From the NCBI GenBank assembly GCA_964468725.1, contig CAYXVU010000116.1, positions 1-18,518 on the forward strand: DNA of 18,518 nucleotides, in the 5' to 3' direction. A model generated the notes under the pieces. The model was not told where the DNA came from, made no database searches, and was given only the letters and a program-made list of their open reading frames with translations. The DNA is from CAYXVU01 sp964468725. GTDB lineage: Bacteria > Acidobacteriota > Blastocatellia > UBA7656. Below, in pieces: positions 1 to 6,814 of the stretch (the stretch's first letter is position 1; every line of letters starts with the position of its first letter). The translations under genes were made by a program, and so were the position numbers.

Positions 1-963
1 CAACTTTTCACCGGCAGCAATAAGAAGTTGTTCGCGCACCAGATCGGTATTAGTAACCATCTCAGTGACCGGGTGTTCGACCTGTATGCGCGTGTTCATC
101 TCCATGAAGTAAAAATTCTTCTTTTCATCCAACAGGAACTCCATCGTTCCTGCACTGAAATAGCCAATCTCTCGACAGGCCTTCACCGCCGCCTCGCCCA
201 TCTGTTGACGCAGTTCGGGCGTCAGCGCCGGAGAAGGCGCTTCTTCAATGAGTTTCTGATGGCGGCGCTGTATGGAACATTCGCGTTCGCCCAGATGCAA
301 AAGGGTTCCGTGCTTATCGCCAAGCACTTGAATCTCGATGTGACGTGCCTGTTCGATATATTTTTCGATATAGACGGTTGGATTGTTGAACGCGACTTGC
401 GCTTCGTGCTGTGCGGCAGGCAGAGCGGTTAAGAGTTCATGGCGGTCACGGACAATTCGCATGCCGCGCCCGCCGCCACCGGCAGCGGCTTTGATGATTA
501 CCGGATAGCCAATCTCTTCTGCAATGCCGAGAGCTTGATCTTCGCTCTCGATGACGCCGTCAAAACCGGGGGTAATGGGCATGCCTGCGGCTCTCATCGC
601 CTCTCTAGCCCGCGCTTTGTCGCCCATCAAAAGAATACTTTCGGGGCTGGGGCCGATGAATTTGATATTGCACTGTTCGCAGACTTCGGCGAAGTAGGCG
701 TTTTCCGCAAGAAAGCCATAGCCGGGATGAATCGCTTCGACATTGGCGATTTCAGCGGCGGAGATAATCATCGGGATGTTCAAATAGCTGCGTGAAGAGG
801 GCGCCGGGCCGATGCAGATGGCTTCGTCAGCAAACCGCACATGCAGCGAGTCCCGATCGGCTTCCGAATGCACGGCAACGGTGCGGATGCCGAGTTCTTT
901 GCAAGCCCAAATGATGCGCGTAGCAATCTCGCCGCGATTCGCTATGAGAATTTTTTTGAACAT
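1..963 (-). CDS. accC: Biotin carboxylase subunit of acetyl-CoA carboxylase, 3' end cut by window
   Basis: ATP-dependent carboxylation of the biotin on the carrier protein AccB, the first half-reaction of acetyl-CoA carboxylase (fatty acid synthesis, cytosol). The frame is open from ATG at 963 to base 1, 321 codons of the roughly 450 usual for the family. It begins MFKKILIANRGEIATR, the typical start. Visible features: N-terminal Rossmann-like domain with AIHPGYGFLAEN near residues 78-88; ATP-grasp domain with Lys116, Lys158 and the glycine-rich loop AAGGGGRGMR at about 160-169; HxE/metal region with MEF (Glu275), MEMN (Glu288, Asn290) and RIQVEHP (Arg292, Glu296). The C-terminal domain lies outside the window. 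It follows accB by 69 bp, so the two are probably co-transcribed. No strong Shine-Dalgarno is visible; a small GCCAAT/ATTGGC hairpin precedes the start. A pyruvate or propionyl carboxylase paralogue is less likely because accB is adjacent. Confidence 0.97.
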   Translation of the reverse strand, partial: MFKKILIANRGEIATRIIWACKELGIRTVAVHSEADRDSLHVRFADEAICIGPAPSSRSYLNIPMIISAAEIANVEAIHPGYGFLAENAYFAEVCEQCNIKFIGPSPESILLMGDKARAREAMRAAGMPITPGFDGVIESEDQALGIAEEIGYPVIIKAAAGGGGRGMRIVRDRHELLTALPAAQHEAQVAFNNPTVYIEKYIEQARHIEIQVLGDKHGTLLHLGERECSIQRRHQKLIEEAPSPALTPELRQQMGEAAVKACREIGYFSAGTMEFLLDEKKNFYFMEMNTRIQVEHPVTEMVTNTDLVREQLLIAAGEKL

Positions 964-1032
964 AATGGTGGCCAATCATCCATTGGCGGCCTGTTACTGA
1001 GCGGGGATGAACCGCCGTCCGCCGACGGGAGA

Positions 1033-1527
1033 TCATTGCTTAATGCCGAAGAGGGGTTGGCCATATTCGACGGGCTGGCCGTTTTCAGCGAAGACCTTGG
1101 CGACTTCACCGGAGGCCTCCGCTTGGATGTTATTCATCAGTTTCATGGCCTCGACAATGCAAACGACGGTCTCCGGTTCGACCTGATCGCCAATTCTGAC
1201 GAAGGGTTCTGAAGTCGGCGAAGGCGAGCGATAGAAGGTGCCGACGAGTGGCGATTTGATGATATGAAGTTCCGGCTCCGGTGATGCAGTGGCCGGTTCC
1301 GCAGACGGCGAAGCGGGCGCGGCAACAGAGGCTACGGTCGGAGCAGCGGGGAGAATAGGCGCAACCGATGGGACGGCCAGAGGTGGCGCTACAACAATTG
1401 GTGACGGCGTATCGCTAGCCGGTTTGCGGCTGACGCGCATGCGAAACCCTTCGCGTTCGATTTCGAAATCGGTGAACCCCTTGTCGTTTACCAAATTGAT
1501 CAGCTCTTTGATCTCTTTCAGATTCAT
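1033..1527 (-). CDS. accB: Biotin carboxyl carrier protein of acetyl-CoA carboxylase
   Basis: Carries the covalently bound biotin that shuttles CO2 between AccC and the carboxyltransferase. The protein has 164 residues from ATG 1527, giving MNLKEIKELINLVNDKGF, the usual start; the upstream in-frame ATG at 1566 would add 13 untypical residues. An AAAGG lies about 10 nt before the chosen start. Residues 1-40 are the N-terminal helical region. Residues about 40-85 are a Pro/Ala/Ser-rich flexible linker. Residues about 86-164 are the biotinyl domain with the site EAMKLMN (biotin lysine Lys129) and the thumb-like SPLVGTFYRSPSP segment. The gene lies after rplQ and before accC. A hairpin separates it from rplQ, so it may depend partly on read-through; no convincing own promoter is visible. 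Confidence 0.97.
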   Translation of the reverse strand: MNLKEIKELINLVNDKGFTDFEIEREGFRMRVSRKPASDTPSPIVVAPPLAVPSVAPILPAAPTVASVAAPASPSAEPATASPEPELHIIKSPLVGTFYRSPSPTSEPFVRIGDQVEPETVVCIVEAMKLMNNIQAEASGEVAKVFAENGQPVEYGQPLFGIKQ

Positions 1528-1581
1528 ATTGATTCTGCCTTTCGCCGTACCCTTCCCGGTAAACAAGATGAAGAAGCGAAA

Positions 1582-1605
1582 GCCTCAACCCGTGACGGCT
1601 GAGGC
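1582..1605 (-). terminator. Possible terminator or attenuator hairpin after rplQ
   Basis: In the transcript, GCCTCAGCC pairs with GGTTGAGGC (9 bp, one G-U) around a 6-nt loop. It begins 41 nt after the rplQ stop. The following bases (TTTCGCTTCTT) are only moderately U-rich, so this could be a weak or leaky intrinsic terminator dividing the ribosomal block from accB-accC, or merely a processing hairpin. Confidence 0.45.
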
Positions 1606-1646
1606 TGACAAGAGACTTGCTTGACCTATCGCATTGCGGCAAACGC

Positions 1647-2165
1647 TTACTTCTTACGGTTGAAGAGGCGACGAAGACCTTTCTTCTCCTCCTTCGGCTC
1701 TTCCGTTTTGGCCTCTTTATTTTCGCTGCCGACCAATTCGATCACTGCCATCTCCGCACCGTCTCCGGGGCGCGGCCCCAGTTTGAGAATGCGCGTGTAC
1801 CCACCCTGACGTTCGGCAAACCGCTCGGCAAGCTCGCCGAACAACTTATCGAGAGCCAAAACGCCTGCGGTACGCGGCGCGCGCGGGCGTTTATACCCGC
1901 CATCCGGCAAACGATTGGTATTGCCGGAGTGGAAGTAAGCAGCGGCTTGTCGGCGCAGGTGCAACGCTTGTTCAGGTTTATCCGCCGCCAATGCGCGTTT
2001 GCCCAAAGTGATGGCACGCTCAGCAAACGGACGCAGTTCTTTGGCCTTTGGCAGAGTGGTAATTAAGCGCTCATGTTCGATCAGCGAAGCGCAAAGATTC
2101 CGCAGCAGAGAGGTTCGGTGTTCGGTCTTCCGTCCGAGTTTTCGATGAGCTACTTTGTGTCGCAT
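1647..2165 (-). CDS. rplQ: 50S ribosomal protein bL17, long form
   Basis: Large-subunit protein near the polypeptide exit tunnel. It starts MRHKVAHRKLGRKTEHR and contains TTLPKAKELRPFAE and GGYTRILKLGPRPGDGAEMA, the two family signatures. At 172 residues it is longer than the common 115-130. Two additions explain this. A basic/glycine-containing insertion of about 20 residues at roughly 77-98 (HSGNTNRLPDGGYKRPRAPR) sits where short forms have a turn. A lysine/glutamate tail after about 145 ends in RRLFNRKK. The start has GGAG 8 nt upstream and is 27 bp after rpoA, as in other alpha operons. It is the last ribosomal gene of the cluster. Confidence 0.97.
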   Translation of the reverse strand: MRHKVAHRKLGRKTEHRTSLLRNLCASLIEHERLITTLPKAKELRPFAERAITLGKRALAADKPEQALHLRRQAAAYFHSGNTNRLPDGGYKRPRAPRTAGVLALDKLFGELAERFAERQGGYTRILKLGPRPGDGAEMAVIELVGSENKEAKTEEPKEEKKGLRRLFNRKK

Positions 2166-2192
2166 GACAGTATCTCCAGCAAAATGCGGCGA

Positions 2193-3200
2193 CTATTCGC
2201 CGTTTTCGATCAAGCGCCCTTGATCGTCAAACTTCATTCCCAGATGCAAGCCCATGCTGGTCAAAATATCTTTAATCTCATTGAGCGATTTGCGGCCGAA
2301 ATTTTTGGTCTTGAGCATATCGGCTTCGCTCTTCATCACCAATTCGCGGATCGTGCGAATATCGGCGTTCTTCAAGCAGTTATACGAGCGCACGGAGAGT
2401 TCGAGTTCGTCAACGGAACGATCCAAATTGTCGTTGTGTTGCGCTTTCCCCGTCGCATCGGCGCTGATTTCGACCAGATCGGGCTCTTCTTCGAAGTTGA
2501 TAAAGATCTGCATATGATCCTTGATCAACTTGGAGGCCAAGCCGATAGCGTTGTCCGGTCTGACAGCGCCATTAGTCCAGACTTCGATCGTCAGTTTATC
2601 GAAATCGGTATCTTGACCGAGGCGAGCCGATTCGACCGTATAATTGACTTTTTTGACCGGCGAATGCACCGAATCAATCGGAATGTAACCGACCGCCAAA
2701 TCTTCTTCATAGTTGCGCTCGGCAGAGATATACCCACGCCCCCGCTTCAAGCGCATCTCAATGACCAGTGAGCCGCCTTCCGAAACCGTCGCAATGTGAA
2801 TGTTCGGGTCGAGAATCTCGACATCCGCATCCACTTCAACTTCGCCGGAGAGCAATTCGCCGGGAACGGTGCGTTCGACCCTCAAGGTCTTCGGCCCAGT
2901 TCCGTGCAGTTTGAAAGGTATGCGCTTGAGGTTGAGGATGATGTCGGTTGCATCTTCAACAACGCCGGGTATCGAAGAGAATTCGTGCAACACGCCTTCG
3001 ATCTTGACCGCCGTGATGGCAGCCCCTTCAATCGAAGAGAGCAAGGCGCGGCGCAAACAGTTACCGATGGTGGTTCCAAAGCCGCGTTCGAAGGGTTGCG
3101 CGAAAAACTTTCCATAGCGGTTGGTCAGCGTCTCGGCCTCGCTGGCCAGACGTTTCGGCTTTTGAAAGCCGACCAGGAATTGAGTTTCACTATCGTTCAT
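2193..3200 (-). CDS. rpoA: DNA-directed RNA polymerase alpha subunit
   Basis: Forms the dimer that scaffolds beta and beta-prime; its C-terminal domain contacts UP elements and activators. It has 335 residues, a normal length. The N-terminal domain (about 1-240) shows ERGFGTTIGNCLRRALLSS and EGVLHEFSSIPGVVED, the dimer and beta-contact signatures. A linker with KAQHNDN follows at about 253-260. The C-terminal domain (about 265-325) shows SVRSYNCLKNADIRTIREL and KNFGRKSLNEIKDIL, the helix-hairpin-helix DNA contact surface. A strong GGAGAGGG lies 5 nt before the ATG. Its place between rpsD and rplQ is the classical alpha operon order, which couples polymerase supply to ribosome synthesis. Confidence 0.98.
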   Translation of the reverse strand: MNDSETQFLVGFQKPKRLASEAETLTNRYGKFFAQPFERGFGTTIGNCLRRALLSSIEGAAITAVKIEGVLHEFSSIPGVVEDATDIILNLKRIPFKLHGTGPKTLRVERTVPGELLSGEVEVDADVEILDPNIHIATVSEGGSLVIEMRLKRGRGYISAERNYEEDLAVGYIPIDSVHSPVKKVNYTVESARLGQDTDFDKLTIEVWTNGAVRPDNAIGLASKLIKDHMQIFINFEEEPDLVEISADATGKAQHNDNLDRSVDELELSVRSYNCLKNADIRTIRELVMKSEADMLKTKNFGRKSLNEIKDILTSMGLHLGMKFDDQGRLIENGE

Positions 3201-3224
3201 TTATTCCCTCTCCAAATGAGGCGA

Positions 3225-3301
3225 CAGGAAACAGAAAGCAGGGCATAGGCAAAAGAACGAAAACCATCCTGACCTGTAGAGTGCCTGCCACCTGTTCCCT
3301 G
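3225..3301 (-). repeat. Inverted repeat in the rpsD-rpoA spacer
   Basis: In this 110-bp spacer, CAGGAAACAG (3225-3234) and CTGTTCCCTG (3292-3301) are inverted with one mismatch that would be a G-U pair in RNA. The loop is 57 nt. The distal part repeats ACAGG/GCAGG-like words. No gene is seen here. The rpoA ribosome binding site lies just downstream, outside the repeat. Confidence 0.5.
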
Positions 3302-3310
3302 AATGTCGAA

Positions 3311-3949
3311 TTACTTGGAATAAAGCTCAACTATAAGCTGTTCGTTAATGTTCTGTCCGATCTCTTCGCGCCGCGGCAAAGCCGTTACGCGACCACGCAT
3401 CTCTTCGGTCGAAGTGATTTCAAGCCAACTCGGTCGTCCCCGACCGGAGGCCGTTTGAAAAGCCGAAAGAATATGAGTATTGGGGCGACTCTTTTCGCGT
3501 ACCGCGACATCATCGCCGATCTTCACTTGGAAACTGGGGATGTTGACTTTGCGACCGTTGACTTCGATGTGCCCGTGATTGACCAGTTGCCGCGCCTGCG
3601 CCCGCGAGGTAGCAAACCCGAGACGATAAACCACGTTATCCAGCCGTCTTTCTAAAAGCATCAAGAGGTTTTCACCGGTCACGCCTTTCATCCGCACGGC
3701 GCGCTCAAAATAGAGACGGAACTGTCTTTCCAGCATGCCGTAGATGCGTTTGACTTTCTGTTTTTCGCGGAGTTGTTCGCCATAGCCAATGAGCTTGGCG
3801 CGACGGACATTGCGTCCGTGTTGTCCGGGCGGCTGTGTGCCGCGTTTTTCGATAGGGCAGCTCGGCTTATAACAGCGTTCGCCCTTGAGAAATAACTTCA
3901 TGCCTTCCCGGCGGCACAAACGGCACACCGGCCCACGATATCTTGCCAA
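3311..3949 (-). CDS. rpsD: 30S ribosomal protein uS4, zinc-binding form
   Basis: Primary 16S rRNA binder that nucleates assembly of the 30S body; in Escherichia coli it also represses translation of the alpha operon. It has 212 residues and starts MARYRGPVCRLCRREGMKLF. Cys9, Cys12, Cys26 and Cys31 form the zinc-binding C+ knuckle. The S4 RNA-binding domain is at about 100-165, with LLERRLDNVVYRLGFATSR and ARQLVNHGHIEVNGRKVNI. The C-terminus SLYSK-like ELYSK is typical. GGGGAGGAAATCAA before ATG is the strongest Shine-Dalgarno in the block. A 265-bp spacer with three hairpins separates it from rpsK, unusually long for this operon. Confidence 0.98.
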   Translation of the reverse strand: MARYRGPVCRLCRREGMKLFLKGERCYKPSCPIEKRGTQPPGQHGRNVRRAKLIGYGEQLREKQKVKRIYGMLERQFRLYFERAVRMKGVTGENLLMLLERRLDNVVYRLGFATSRAQARQLVNHGHIEVNGRKVNIPSFQVKIGDDVAVREKSRPNTHILSAFQTASGRGRPSWLEITSTEEMRGRVTALPRREEIGQNINEQLIVELYSK

Positions 3950-3965
3950 TTGATTTCCTCCCCTA

Positions 3966-3993
3966 CTGAGCGGATGCGAGGCATCCGAGTCAG
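3966..3993 (-). repeat. Hairpin just upstream of the rpsD ribosome binding site
   Basis: CGGATGC/GCATCCG pair (7 bp) around a 3-base loop, extended by CTGA/TCAG after a small internal loop. It ends only a few bases before the GGGGAGG of rpsD, so it could affect ribosome loading or protect the 5' end of a processed mRNA. No U-run follows it, so it is not a standard terminator. Confidence 0.6.
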
Positions 3994-4029
3994 CAAAAGT
4001 TTACAGACGAGAAAGCCTCTTTTGCCCTG

Positions 4030-4054
4030 CTCCCTTCATCATTGCGATGAGGAG
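4030..4054 (-). repeat. Imperfect hairpin in the rpsK-rpsD spacer
   Basis: In the transcript, CTCC-TCATC and GATGA-AG-GGAG pair around GCAAT: 9 bp with a two-base bulge. It lies mid-spacer. The same spacer (3950-4214) holds no open frame with a ribosomal or other recognisable product. Confidence 0.4.
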
Positions 4055-4173
4055 GAACGCGCAAAACAAAACCGCTAAACCTCGCCCTTCTTCCTTTATC
4101 GGCGCTGCCCTTCCGATCCTGCATGGTGGCGAGCAGGCTGTTAGATACTCAACAAATGCGAAACCGGGTTGCC

Positions 4174-4198
4174 CGCTGACGCGAGGCGTCGGCCAGCG
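4174..4198 (-). repeat. Hairpin after the rpsK stop codon
   Basis: CGCTG/CAGCG (5 bp) encloses ACGC/GCGT (4 bp) with loop GAG and a one-sided bulge. It begins 17 nt past the rpsK stop. Like the hairpin at 3966-3993 it has a GC-GAG-GC core. No U-run follows, so an mRNA-stabilising or processing role is as likely as termination. Confidence 0.45.
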
Positions 4199-4214
4199 CC
4201 AATCCGAATCGCCC

Positions 4215-4622
4215 TTAGACCCTGCGGCGCTTTGGCGGACGACAGCCGTTATGAGGGATTGGGGTCACATCCCGAATAACGCGCACCTCAATGCCCGCGG
4301 ATTGAATGGCGCGCACCGCCGACTCACGACCCGATCCCGGCCCTTTGACGCGCACTTCACAAACATGCATGCCCACATCGCGAGCCGTTTGGGCAGCGCG
4401 CGAAGCAGCTTGCTGCGCGGCGAAGGGCGTACCTTTACGTGAGCCGTGAAATCCGAGTGCCCCAGCCGACGATTGGCTGATCAGGTTGCCTTCGAGGTCG
4501 GTTATCGAAACCAACGTGTTATTAAATGATGCTTGGATATGCACGATTCCTTGCGGAATGTGTTTTCGTTCCTTGCGCTTGAACGCCTTCTTCCTACCGC
4601 CTTTAGCTTGTGCTTTTGCCAT
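4215..4622 (-). CDS. rpsK: 30S ribosomal protein uS11
   Basis: Platform protein of the small subunit that contacts mRNA near the E site. It has 135 residues with a basic N-terminus (AKAQAKGGRKKAFKRKERKH). The core shows GIVHIQASFNNTLVSITD and SSAGALGFHGSRKGTPFAAQ, and the end VTPIPHNGCRPPKRRRV is the conserved tail. The ribosome binding site is weak (GGATAGG, close to the ATG). The preceding spacer contains a 17-bp stem and a segment complementary to its loop, so translation of rpsK could be structure-dependent. It is flanked by rpsM and rpsD, as usual. Confidence 0.98.
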   Translation of the reverse strand: MAKAQAKGGRKKAFKRKERKHIPQGIVHIQASFNNTLVSITDLEGNLISQSSAGALGFHGSRKGTPFAAQQAASRAAQTARDVGMHVCEVRVKGPGSGRESAVRAIQSAGIEVRVIRDVTPIPHNGCRPPKRRRV

Positions 4623-4629
4623 AACCTAT

Positions 4630-4703
4630 CCAAGTGATGAGGTCGGAGGACTGAGAATTGAGATATCCACTTGGCTCAATCCTCAGCCCTCATCGCTCAG
4701 TCC
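4630..4703 (-). repeat. rpsM-rpsK spacer: long stem plus interleaved complement (possible pseudoknot)
   Basis: Directly after the rpsM stop codon the spacer reads GGACTGAGCGATGAGGGCTG on the transcript. Segment 4675-4691 pairs with 4646-4662 over 17 bp including two G-U pairs. The 12-base loop contains CCAAGTG (4668-4674), which is complementary to CACTTGG (4630-4636) next to the rpsK ribosome binding site. The order of arms is interleaved, as in an H-type pseudoknot. Only the complementarity is seen; folding is inferred. Confidence 0.6.
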
Positions 4704-5087
4704 TTATTTCTTGCCCGGAGCCTTCTTCTTCGCTACCGTTGCGCGGCGCGGTCCTTTGCGGGTGCGGGCATTGGTATGCGTGCGTTGGCCTCTGACCGGC
4801 AAGCCGCGACGATGCCGCAACCCGCGATAACAACCGATGTCCATCAATCGCTTGATGTCCATCTGAATCTGTTTGCGCAGGTCGCCTTCGACCATGCCCT
4901 GTTGGTCAATGATCTGCCGGATGCGATTGACTTCCTCTTCGCTCAATTCGCGAATGCGCTTGTTCACATCAATGTTGGCTTCCGCCAGAATCTTGTTTGA
5001 ACGAGAACGACCAATCCCGTAAATATAGGTCAAGCCGATTTCGACTCGCTTGTTTGAGGGAAGGTCTACCCCTGCGATACGTGCCAT
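4704..5087 (-). CDS. rpsM: 30S ribosomal protein uS13
   Basis: Head protein of the small subunit that contacts P-site tRNA and forms bridges to the large subunit. It has 127 residues, starting MARIAGVDLPSNKRVEIGLT. The helix-two-turn-helix region YIYGIGRSRSNKILAEA and the GLRHRRGLPVRGQRTHTNAR stretch are signatures. The Lys-rich end (VAKKKAPGKK) is the tRNA-contacting tail. GGAGGAATA precedes ATG, an excellent ribosome binding site. It follows rpmJ by 32 bp. Confidence 0.98.
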   Translation of the reverse strand: MARIAGVDLPSNKRVEIGLTYIYGIGRSRSNKILAEANIDVNKRIRELSEEEVNRIRQIIDQQGMVEGDLRKQIQMDIKRLMDIGCYRGLRHRRGLPVRGQRTHTNARTRKGPRRATVAKKKAPGKK

Positions 5088-5119
5088 TATTCCTCCACTA
5101 CGTTCCTAGCCCAGTGTGG

Positions 5120-5233
5120 TTATCCCTGTCGCTGTTTGTGTTTGGGATTGACGCAGATCACACGCACCACACCTCGGCGGTGAATGACCTTGCAGTTATC
5201 ACACATTTTCTTAACGGATGCTCTGACTTTCAT
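5120..5233 (-). CDS. rpmJ: 50S ribosomal protein bL36, zinc-binding form
   Basis: A 37-residue protein of the large subunit. The frame begins MKVRASVKKMCDNCKVIHRR and ends CVNPKHKQRQG before TAA. Cys11, Cys14, Cys27 and His32 form the C-X2-C-X12-C-X4-H zinc site of the C+ type. It lies between map and rpsM, the usual place; infA would normally be upstream of it but is absent. AAGGA lies about 10 nt before ATG. A promoter-like sequence ends 67 bp upstream of the start, so this may be the first gene of a separately transcribed alpha block. Confidence 0.97.
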   Translation of the reverse strand: MKVRASVKKMCDNCKVIHRRGVVRVICVNPKHKQRQG

Positions 5234-5299
5234 CGCTCAACATTCCTTTCCCTGTGCATGAACACTCAGTGACCGAAATCCCGCGCATAGGAAACCGTC

Positions 5300-5328
5300 A
5301 TTCTAGCATTCGGCTTTTGTGCGTGCAA
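5300..5328 (-). promoter_or_regulatory. Candidate sigma70-type promoter before rpmJ and the alpha block
   Basis: On the minus strand TTGCAC (5328-5323) and TAGAAT (5305-5300) are separated by exactly 17 bp, and TGC precedes TAGAAT, giving an extended -10. The -10 matches TATAAT at 5 of 6 bases; the -35 matches only TTG of TTGACA. It lies in the 119-bp map-rpmJ spacer and points toward rpmJ. Transcription from it is inferred. Confidence 0.6.
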
Positions 5329-5352
5329 CCTTGTTTTGAAATTGCGAAACGA

Positions 5353-6111
5353 TCACACTGCGTCATCAAGTTTGGTGAGGATCTGCGGGCCGTCGGCAGT
5401 AATAGCGACCGTATGTTCGAAGTGCGCCGACGGCTTGCGGTCTTTGGTTACGACCGTCCAGCCATCCGAAAGAACCTTTACATCATGCTTGCCGATATTA
5501 ATCATGGGCTCCAGCGCCAACACCCATCCTTCACGTAACCATCTGCCAGTTCCGGGTTCACCCCAATTCGGGACTTGCGGCTCTTCATGCATATTGCGAC
5601 CGATGCCATGCCCGCAAAAGTTTCGCACCACCGAGTAACCGCGCGGTTCGACGAACGACTGAACGGCGTGGCAAACATCACCGAGCCGATTGCCTAAGCG
5701 ACACTTCTCAATGGCTTCGTACAATGACCGCTCTGTAACTTCGAGCAGTTTGCAAACCTCTTCGCTGACCGCGCCGACAGCTACCGTTACGGCTGCGTCG
5801 CCGACATAGCCCATATAGGTCGCCCCACAATCAATCCCGATGATATCTCCGGCGTGCAACTTGCGCTTACTCGGAATTCCATGCACGACCTCTTCATTAA
5901 TCGAAGTGCAAATCGAAGCTTTGAAGCCATTGTAACCTTTGAAGGTCGGATAGGCATCGGAGGCGCGAATCATGCGCTCGGCTTCTTGATCGAGATCAAG
6001 CGTCGTTATGCCCGGCTCAGCCATCGCAGAGAGCTGTTTCAGCACCCGCGCGACGATCTGCCCGGCGACTTTCATCTTCTCAATCTCGGATTTTGACTTG
6101 CGCGTAATCAT
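5353..6111 (-). CDS. map: Type I methionine aminopeptidase
   Basis: Removes the initiator methionine from nascent proteins; a cytosolic dinuclear-metal enzyme. It has 252 residues from ATG 6111 (MITRKSKSEIEKMKVAG), preceded by GGGA at 8 nt. A longer frame from 6162 would add 17 untypical residues and overlap adk. Metal ligands are in place: Asp94 (GIDCGA), Asp105 (VGDAAV), His168 (CGHGIG), Glu201 (ALEPM) and Glu232 (FEHT), with His77 (VVHGIP) in the active site. It lies 31 bp after adk, as in many spc operons. Confidence 0.97.
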   Translation of the reverse strand: MITRKSKSEIEKMKVAGQIVARVLKQLSAMAEPGITTLDLDQEAERMIRASDAYPTFKGYNGFKASICTSINEEVVHGIPSKRKLHAGDIIGIDCGATYMGYVGDAAVTVAVGAVSEEVCKLLEVTERSLYEAIEKCRLGNRLGDVCHAVQSFVEPRGYSVVRNFCGHGIGRNMHEEPQVPNWGEPGTGRWLREGWVLALEPMINIGKHDVKVLSDGWTVVTKDRKPSAHFEHTVAITADGPQILTKLDDAV

Positions 6112-6142
6112 CGCGGTTTCCCAACTCAGCCCGACCGACTCA

Positions 6143-6805
6143 TTACGACGATGGGTTTGCACCGCGAATCACTTCCGTGATCCGGGTAAAGACATCGGCG
6201 GGCGCTCCTGTGCCATCAACCGTATGCAAGGATTTCGTCTCGGCATAATGATCGAGCAGCGGTTTGGTCTTCTCATCATATAGAGCCAGCCGTTTGGCAA
6301 TCGCTTCTTCATTATCATCCGCGCGCACAGCGAGCGAGTTGCCGCACACATCACAGACTCCTGCTTTGGCGCTCGGCTGAAAATAGATATTGTAGATGGC
6401 TCCGCAAACATTGCAAATCCGGCGACCGGCCAAACGCTTATAGAGCAGATCGCGGGGCACATTAATGCTGATGACAATAATGGTATGACCTTGCACCTGT
6501 GCGATGCGATCAAGCAAATAGACTTGCGGCAGAGTGCGCGGGAAGCCATCAAGGATGTAACCGTTCCGAGCATCTGCCTGACTGGTGCGCCGATTGACGA
6601 CTTCGGCAAGGATGTCATCGGGAACGAGTTGTCCGGCAGTTTGCAATTCGCGCACTTGATGGCCAAGCGGCGAATCGCTCTTGGCGACCTCGCGCAAAAT
6701 ATCGCCGGTTGCAATGATGGGCAAGGCAAACGTCTCCGACAGTTTCTGCGCCTGCGTTCCTTTCCCCGCACCCTGTGCGCCCATCAAAACAATGATCATC
6801 GCCAT
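6143..6805 (-). CDS. adk: Adenylate kinase, zinc-lid form
   Basis: Interconverts 2 ADP with ATP plus AMP, keeping the adenylate pool balanced. It has 220 residues. P-loop GAQGAGKGT is at 9-17, AMP-binding ATGDILRE at about 32-39, and DGFPRT at 86-91. The long lid carries Cys131, Cys134, Cys151 and Cys154 (CNVC and CDVC), a structural zinc site, followed by RADDNEEAI. The start is uncertain: ATG 6805 gives MAMIIVLMG and ATG 6799 gives MIIVLMG. Neither has a strong ribosome binding site, and the gene begins 9 bp after secY stops, so translational coupling is likely. Confidence 0.97.
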   Translation of the reverse strand: MAMIIVLMGAQGAGKGTQAQKLSETFALPIIATGDILREVAKSDSPLGHQVRELQTAGQLVPDDILAEVVNRRTSQADARNGYILDGFPRTLPQVYLLDRIAQVQGHTIIVISINVPRDLLYKRLAGRRICNVCGAIYNIYFQPSAKAGVCDVCGNSLAVRADDNEEAIAKRLALYDEKTKPLLDHYAETKSLHTVDGTGAPADVFTRITEVIRGANPSS

Positions 6806-6814
6806 AGGAATTGC

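Noticed and set aside
2073..2771. A 232-codon open frame on the plus strand across rpoA and rplQ
   Set aside because: Antisense to rpoA with no domain signature and no ribosome binding site context; considered a shadow.
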